Both the position numbers and the translations under genes were made by a program. This document shows, piece after piece, positions 6,639 to 6,837 of a stretch of 6,837 nucleotides of DNA. Position 1 is the stretch's first letter, and the number at the start of each line of letters is the position of its first letter. The notes beneath the pieces were generated by a model. The model worked only from the letters and a program-made list of their open reading frames with translations, was not told the DNA's origin and ran no database searches. Origin of the DNA: CAYFJO01 sp964343305 (GTDB lineage: Bacteria > Planctomycetota > Planctomycetia > Pirellulales > Pirellulaceae); assembly GCA_964343305.1 (NCBI GenBank), contig CAYFJO010000545.1, positions 1 to 6,837 on the forward strand, read 5' to 3'.

Positions 6639-6642
6639 GGAG
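6639..6642 (+). promoter_or_regulatory. Shine-Dalgarno site that fixes the start of the last gene
   Basis: GGAG at 6639-6642 lies 11 nt before the ATG at 6654. It is the clearest ribosome binding site among the four genes and supports this start, which also opens a typical signal peptide. Confidence 0.5.
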
Positions 6643-6653
6643 ACGTTTTCACA

Positions 6654-6837
6654 ATGACAAACCGTTCTGCTCTTACACTTTTCCTGTGCCTAGGTGCGCT
6701 GGCTTCGCCTGCCGCCGTCGACGAGCTATCAGGTTCCCAACCCAACATCATCGTGATATTGACCGATGACATGGGTTACTCGGACCTGGGGTGTTTCGGT
6801 AGCGAAATCCAGACGCCAAACCTGGATCGACTTGCGG
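6654..6837 (+). CDS. N-terminus of an arylsulfatase-like secreted sulfatase (cut by window edge)
   Basis: An ATG at 6654 opens a frame that runs off the window, giving 61 residues. Residues 1 to about 20 are a signal peptide (hydrophobic LTLFLCLGALA, cleavage near SPA). Then comes the first sulfatase strand with QPNIIVILTDDMGYSDLG, where D38-D39 are the first metal ligands, and IQTPNLDRLA, the usual helix start. The wording is closest to arylsulfatase A-type enzymes. The catalytic Cys motif lies beyond the window, so its type cannot be read. It follows the iduronate-2-sulfatase-like gene by 24 bp with a good GGAG site and is probably the next gene of the same operon. It was found by reading the sequence directly; its missing stop explains why it is easy to overlook. 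Confidence 0.85.
   Translation, partial: MTNRSALTLFLCLGALASPAAVDELSGSQPNIIVILTDDMGYSDLGCFGSEIQTPNLDRLA

Overview
The window is a tandem array of secreted sulfatase genes, all on the + strand, with no mobile elements, RNA genes or CRISPR visible. The style of the proteins (several different sulfatases side by side, each with its own Sec signal peptide, some with lysine-rich C-termini, and wording such as 'SDDQGYTDYGFMGHP' and 'ADDQRNHTLGC') suggests a planctomycete, probably of the Rhodopirellula/Pirellula type. A related member of the PVC superphylum (Verrucomicrobia, Lentisphaerae, Kiritimatiellaeota) is possible. This rests on recognising family style from memory, not on a search.

Layout. 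Positions 1-137 may hold the 3' end of an unrecognised upstream gene. Positions 138-548 hold no convincing gene, but contain two overlapping inverted repeats (295-343 and 340-382) and weak -10-like boxes near 479-493. Gene 1 (549-2183) is a sulfamidase-like (heparan N-sulfatase-like) enzyme. A 195-bp gap follows. It contains a perfect TATAAT and a 12-bp direct repeat with 20-bp period, so a new transcription unit probably starts there. Gene 2 (2379-5168) is a 929-residue protein made of two complete but dissimilar sulfatase domains behind one signal peptide. Gene 3 (5190-6629) is an iduronate-2-sulfatase-like enzyme 21 bp downstream. Gene 4 (6654 to the window edge) is the first 61 residues of an arylsulfatase-like protein 24 bp further on. 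Genes 2-3-4 look like one operon.

How they work together. All products carry an export signal, so they should act in the periplasm or outside the cell, removing sulfate esters (or N-sulfate, gene 1) from a sulfated polysaccharide. A sulfamidase-like and an iduronate-2-sulfatase-like enzyme side by side recall heparan-type glycosaminoglycan breakdown, but bacterial members of both families act on varied glycans, so the substrate is open. No polysaccharide lyase, glycoside hydrolase, transporter or formylglycine-generating enzyme is in the window.

The most unusual point is gene 2. It fuses two sulfatase domains, and both depart from the C-x-P-x-R formylglycine signature in different places: C-R-P-S-L in the first domain (with the usual G-K-W-H turned into G-K-W-W) and C-W-V-G-R in the second. 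The joining linker looks like a former C-terminal tail.
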